64,000 nucleotides of DNA from Notamacropus eugenii (Eukaryota > Chordata > Mammalia > Diprotodontia > Macropodidae), in the NCBI RefSeq assembly GCF_028372415.1, contig NC_092878.1, forward strand, positions 68,961,830 to 69,025,829, written 5' to 3'. A program made the translations under genes and the position numbers. The first letter of the stretch is position 1, and each line of letters opens with the position of its first letter. Shown here piece by piece: positions 60,270-64,000 of the stretch. The notes under the pieces were generated by a model. The model worked only from the letters and a program-made list of their open reading frames with translations. It was not told the origin of the DNA and searched no databases.

Positions 60270-60735
60270 TAATCCCACCAATTCCTTGTTCAAATCTCTG
60301 CCAAAATAATCCTAGTTGTACAACGATTTGATCAAGACATTGCTCAAAAATTTTAAGTGGCTCCCTATTGCTTACTAAATAATATTCTCTTTTAAAACGC
60401 ACGGAAGTGATGGCAGTTAAATTCTCAATTTAAAAAAATACATTTTTTTTCAACAGGCATTTATGGCCCTCTGTGATTTGGTAGCAACTTTACTTTCTAG
60501 TCCTAATACGCTTTCCTTCTATGCACCAGTTACTCTAACCAAGCAGGACTACCATGTTCTTAAATTTGCCTTTTGTTGTCTCACCACTGGCCCCTTGCTC
60601 ATGAAATTAAATATACTTTAAGTAGACTCCTTTGTCACTTTATTTGCCATATGTTGAATTAATTCATATCCCTTAAAGATCAAGTTCAAATGTTACCTTC
60701 TTCATGAAGCCTTCCATATTCCATCTTTTCGGTAA
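60270..60735 (+). mobile_element. L2 LINE 3' end with a ~45-bp insertion
   Basis: The stretches 'ttttaagtggctccctattg', 'atggccctctgtgatttggt' and 'caaatgttaccttcttcatg' then 'aagccttccatattcc' follow the L2 3' consensus. Positions 60404-60450 do not belong to it and resemble 58326-58370. Confidence 0.75.
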
Positions 60736-61110
60736 TTCCCTCCAAAACTAAAACTTAATATTGTAAACTATTGTTGACTAAAAATGTCTGGGTTTCTTTT
60801 TGTTGTCTTATCTGCTCAAAAGAAGCTAAGATTAGTGAGAGACAGGATCATTCCTGCGATAGTTAAATTGTGTGACTTCCTCCATGACTACCAATGTGAT
60901 CAGAAGAAAATAGGTTGTTAATAAATGTTTTATGAGGGAATTTCTTAGATGAATAAGATTTGGTAACTTTAAAATCTGTAGTCTGATTGGTACTCATCAT
61001 AATATTTTTTAAACTGTAGGTATATAATTGAAAAACTCTTCTGTTTTTTAGGCAAACTTGAATATCATCCATCTTTGAGAGTTATATGTTAGATTATGCA
61101 ATGAGGTCAA
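60736..61110. other. No recognised feature
   Basis: AT-rich. No gene or clear repeat family is recognised. Confidence 0.4.
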
Positions 61111-61114
61111 AACA

Positions 61115-62808
61115 TTTATTTTATTTTAAATAATTTATTTTTAGTTAAGATCATTCATTTACACAAGATTTTGAGTTACAAATTTTCTCCCCATATCTTC
61201 CCTCCCTGCACCCGAAGACACCTTGAATTCTGAATTCTGACTTTCCCCAGTGTACCTTCCCTAGTATCACACCCCTCCCTTCCCTTATGCCCATCCCCTC
61301 TATTTTGTTGGAGGACAAGATGGATTTCTATGCCCCCTTGCCTATATATCTTATTTTCCAGTTGAATGCAAAAATAATTTTTAACATTCGTTTTTAAAAC
61401 TATGAGTTACAACTTCTCTCCCTTCCTTCCTCCACACTCATCCTTACTAAGAAGGCAAGCAATTCAATATAGGTTATACATATGTAGTTATGCAAAAGAC
61501 TTCCATAAAAGTCGTGTTGTAAAAACTTAACTATATTTCCCACCATCTTATCTTGCCCTCCATTTCCTCTATTCTCTCTTTTGATCTTTTCCCTCCCACA
61601 AAGTATTGACTTCTAATTAGCACTTCCTCCCTTTTGCCCTCCCTTCTATCATCCCTCACACCTCACTCATTCCCTTCTCCCCTACTTTCCTGTAGTGTAA
61701 GATAGATTTTCATACCAAATTGAGTGTGCATGTTTTTCTCTCCTTAAGCCAAATATGCTGAGAATAAGCTTCACATTTTCTGTCTTACATTTCCCCTTTC
61801 CCCCCTCACTGAAAAAGCTTTTTCTTGCCTTTTTTATGAGAGATAATTTTCGACATTCCATTTCTCCCATGCACCTCCCAAGATATTCCTCTCTCACCCC
61901 TTAATTTTATTTTTGCAGATATCACTTCCTATTCAACTCACCCTGTGCCCTCTGTCTATATGTATATAATCCCTCAAACTACCCAAACACTGGGAAAAGC
62001 CTCAAGTGTTACAAATATGATCTTTACATGTAGGAAGGTAAATAGTTAACTTTATTAAGTCCCTTATGATTTCTCTTTTTAATTCTAGCTCCTTTGATTT
62101 CTGGAATATCATGTTGCAAGTCCTTTAATCCCTTAATGTAGAAGCTGCTAGATCTTGTGTTATCCTGATTGTGTTTCTACAGTACTCAAGTTGTTTCTTT
62201 CTAGAGGCTTGCAATATTTTCTCCTTGACCTGGAAAAACTGAAATTTGACTATAACATTCCTAGGAGTTTTTATTTTGGAATCTCTTTTAGGAGACATTC
62301 TGGGTATTCTTTCAATATTAATTTTTCCCTCCAGCTATAGCATATCAGGGCACTTTTGCTTGATAATTTCATTAACATTTGTGTTTAGTCTCTTTGATTG
62401 ATCAGGGCTTTCAGGTACTCCATAAGTTTTTTTAAATTGCCTTTCCTGGATTTATTTGAGAGGTCACTTTTATCCCAATGAGATATTACACATTTTCTGA
62501 TATTTTTTTTTATTTTATTGGCTTTATTTTATAATTATGTGATTTTTCACAAAGTCATTAGCTTCTATCTGCTTCTTTCTAATCTTTAAGGAATTATTTT
62601 CTTCATTGAGCTTTTTGCTCTCCTTTTCCATCTGGCCAATTCTGTTTTATAGGACATTCTTGTCCTCATTGGTTTTTTGGATCTCTTTTGCCATTTAGGT
62701 TGGTCCATTTTTTAAAGTCTTATTTTCTTCAGCATTGTTTGGGTCTCATTTAGCAAGCAGTTGACTAGTTTTTCTTGTATCACTCACATTTCTTTTCCCA
62801 ATTTAGTT
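61115..62808 (-). mobile_element. HAL1, 5'-truncated within ORF1
   Basis: The minus strand reads ORF1 from mid coiled coil (62808) to its end (about 62060), with landmarks complementary to 'tttctctaaaagagattcc', then the 3'UTR, and an A-rich 3' end at 61115. Frameshifts and stops are present. It sits next to the RNF138 retrocopy; which inserted first is not resolved. Confidence 0.75.
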
Positions 62809-62814
62809 CTTAAG

Positions 62815-64000
62815 ATTTCCATTTTGATAGTAGTAATAATAACTGGCTGAGATTTATAAGGGTTTAATCCATTTAAAAACATTGTTACTATCATTTACTG
62901 CACAATGGATAAAGTGGAAAAAACTACATTAAACTAAAAGTTAAGAAAAGACAAGTTCAAGAAACCTTAACATAAAAAAGAATAAGGTACAACATTTATA
63001 TCAGCAGACTCCATTTTTCACCATTACCACATGGAAGTTCCTTTCAATACTTTTTAAGTAATACTATAACCTCCATTTTTCAAGGATGAAAAGAAAATGT
63101 TTCTCAAAGTCTATGCTTGTTTTACAATAAAAACGAAACAGTAGACTGAATTCCTTTTTATGAACATACACGTCAGATTATTGATGTTCATGTTGCTTTT
63201 CCCTCAAAGATGGCACTTGCAGATAGAAGATGCAGATGACTATAACCTTCAGAAGTTTACTTGATAAGATTTTTCAACAGCAGTCTGATACTGTGTATCC
63301 TCATCTATCTGAAGATTCACAAATTCTCCATAATTAGTGATGTCTTTGATTTAGATGACTAACAAAATTTCTAGTAATTTATCTAGAATCTCCCTATGGA
63401 AGAGATACAGGGACTATCTGAAAGAAGTGACTATTGTTACAATGATCCAGTAATCGTTGTATTGCAAAGTTTTCTTCTTGACACAAGGGACACTTCAATG
63501 TAGAATGCCTAGTACAACTCGCATCTCCCTGAGAAGTCTCTGTATTATCAGACTTAGATGTCTCACTCTTATTACTATTCCCTACCGAATCTTCAGAGAT
63601 CTGAAAGTTTGGAATGATGGAGGACACACCATACTCATCCTGATACTTCTTACAAGATTTGTAATGATGTCTCACACTATAAAATTTATTCTGTTTTGTA
63701 CATCATCTGCAGCTACCAAAAAATTTCCTCGTGACATTTTCAATGTCTAAGGCTCATTCAGGACATGCTACCTCTCTTCTAGTTACATTTGCACAATGGA
63801 GTGGACAGTGTATTCCACTTTCTCTCATAGCAGTCAGGAAAAGTTTTCTACAAAAAACTTATTGACAGGCCCTGGTGGGCTCCTGGGTCTTCAACACCTC
63901 CTGACAGATCGGACAGCAGAAGTCATCTTCTGTGTAGGATGTGGTGGTGGAGAGCATCTCAGCCATGATGTGGGGCTGGCAGGCCACAATAGTGACAGCA
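62815..64000 (-). mobile_element. RNF138: RNF138 retrocopy, probable full span (runs off window)
   Basis: Beyond the coding part, 63248 down to about 62815 is presumed 3'UTR because no other feature begins there. I see no clear poly(A) (plus-strand T-run) at its end. Upstream, 63967-64000 is presumed 5'UTR and is cut by the window edge, so the target-site duplication cannot be checked. Confidence 0.5.
63249..63966 (-). pseudogene. RNF138: RNF138 processed pseudogene (coding part)
   Basis: RNF138 is a RING E3 ubiquitin ligase with zinc fingers, known for roles in double-strand-break repair. The minus strand starts MAEMLSTTTSYTEDDFCCP and ICQEVLKT. It is broken: the RING histidine of CQHVFC is a TAA stop, the following cysteine of RKCFL is Leu (RKLFL), and two more stops precede the open stretch. 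The clearest part, 63675-63394, gives RHHYKSCKKYQDEYGVSSI, IPNFQISEDSVGNSN and CPLCQEENFAIQRLLDHC. An 18-base in-frame gap removes the TCPICV motif. A 2-base deletion shifts the frame before the final NLQIDEDTQYQTAVE end at 63251. It is intronless, hence retrocopied. Confidence 0.88.

Overview
This is AT-rich, repeat-dense mammalian DNA, most likely from a marsupial. The evidence is the repeat repertoire: many HAL1 ('half-L1') elements, L1 with ORF1 and ORF2, RTE-type LINE 3' ends finishing in AAC-rich tails, tRNA-derived SINEs with a 'gcagctaggt' head, and old MIR/L2 remnants. I cannot name the species from sequence alone. I see no intron-containing host gene, so the window reads as intergenic or intronic. 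The only host-gene sequence is three processed retrocopies: NOP10 (H/ACA snoRNP subunit, present twice), CLTA (clathrin light chain A) and RNF138 (a broken E3 ligase copy running off the right edge).

Layout. 1-8.2 kb: old plus-strand L1 ORF2 remnants around a plus-strand HAL1 carrying an inverted-dimer SINE. 8.3-10.5 kb: two nested or adjacent minus-strand HAL1 pieces. 10.5-14.7 kb: mostly single-copy-looking sequence with a SINE and an RTE fragment. 14.7-19 kb: a head-to-head pair of HAL1s forming a large imperfect inverted repeat. 19-22.1 kb: SINE pieces, an unclassified 0.5-kb insert, a GAAA/GA tract and a minus-strand HAL1. 22.2-30.7 kb: two apparently identical direct copies of a 4,236-bp unit. 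Each unit holds a young GC-rich-headed HAL1, a NOP10 retrocopy and old SINEs. 30.7-35.2 kb: low-feature DNA, an RTE copy split by a SINE and a three-phase pentanucleotide tract, and an L1 scrap. 35.4-38.3 kb: a near-full-length minus-strand HAL1. 39-51.2 kb: a multi-level nest in which an old HAL1 holds a CLTA retrocopy and a second HAL1, and that second HAL1 holds a nearly 6.9-kb full-length L1. 51.2-57.4 kb: L1 and HAL1 scraps plus a 5'-truncated L1 with clear target-site duplications. 57.4-64 kb: SINEs, an L2, a 5'-truncated HAL1 and the RNF138 pseudogene.

How it fits together. Almost everything can be explained by target-primed reverse transcription driven by L1 ORF2p, acting on L1 itself, on HAL1 RNA that lacks ORF2, on SINE RNA and on host mRNAs. 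Target-site duplications recovered by eye order many of the events. The two most notable points are the apparently perfect 4,236-bp tandem duplication, with a 2-bp microhomology at its ends, and two host retrocopies with undamaged open frames (NOP10, 64 codons, twice; CLTA, 223 codons). The L1 inter-ORF spacer also matches the start of the HAL1 3'UTR. This shows in sequence that HAL1 is an L1 derivative from which ORF2 was lost.
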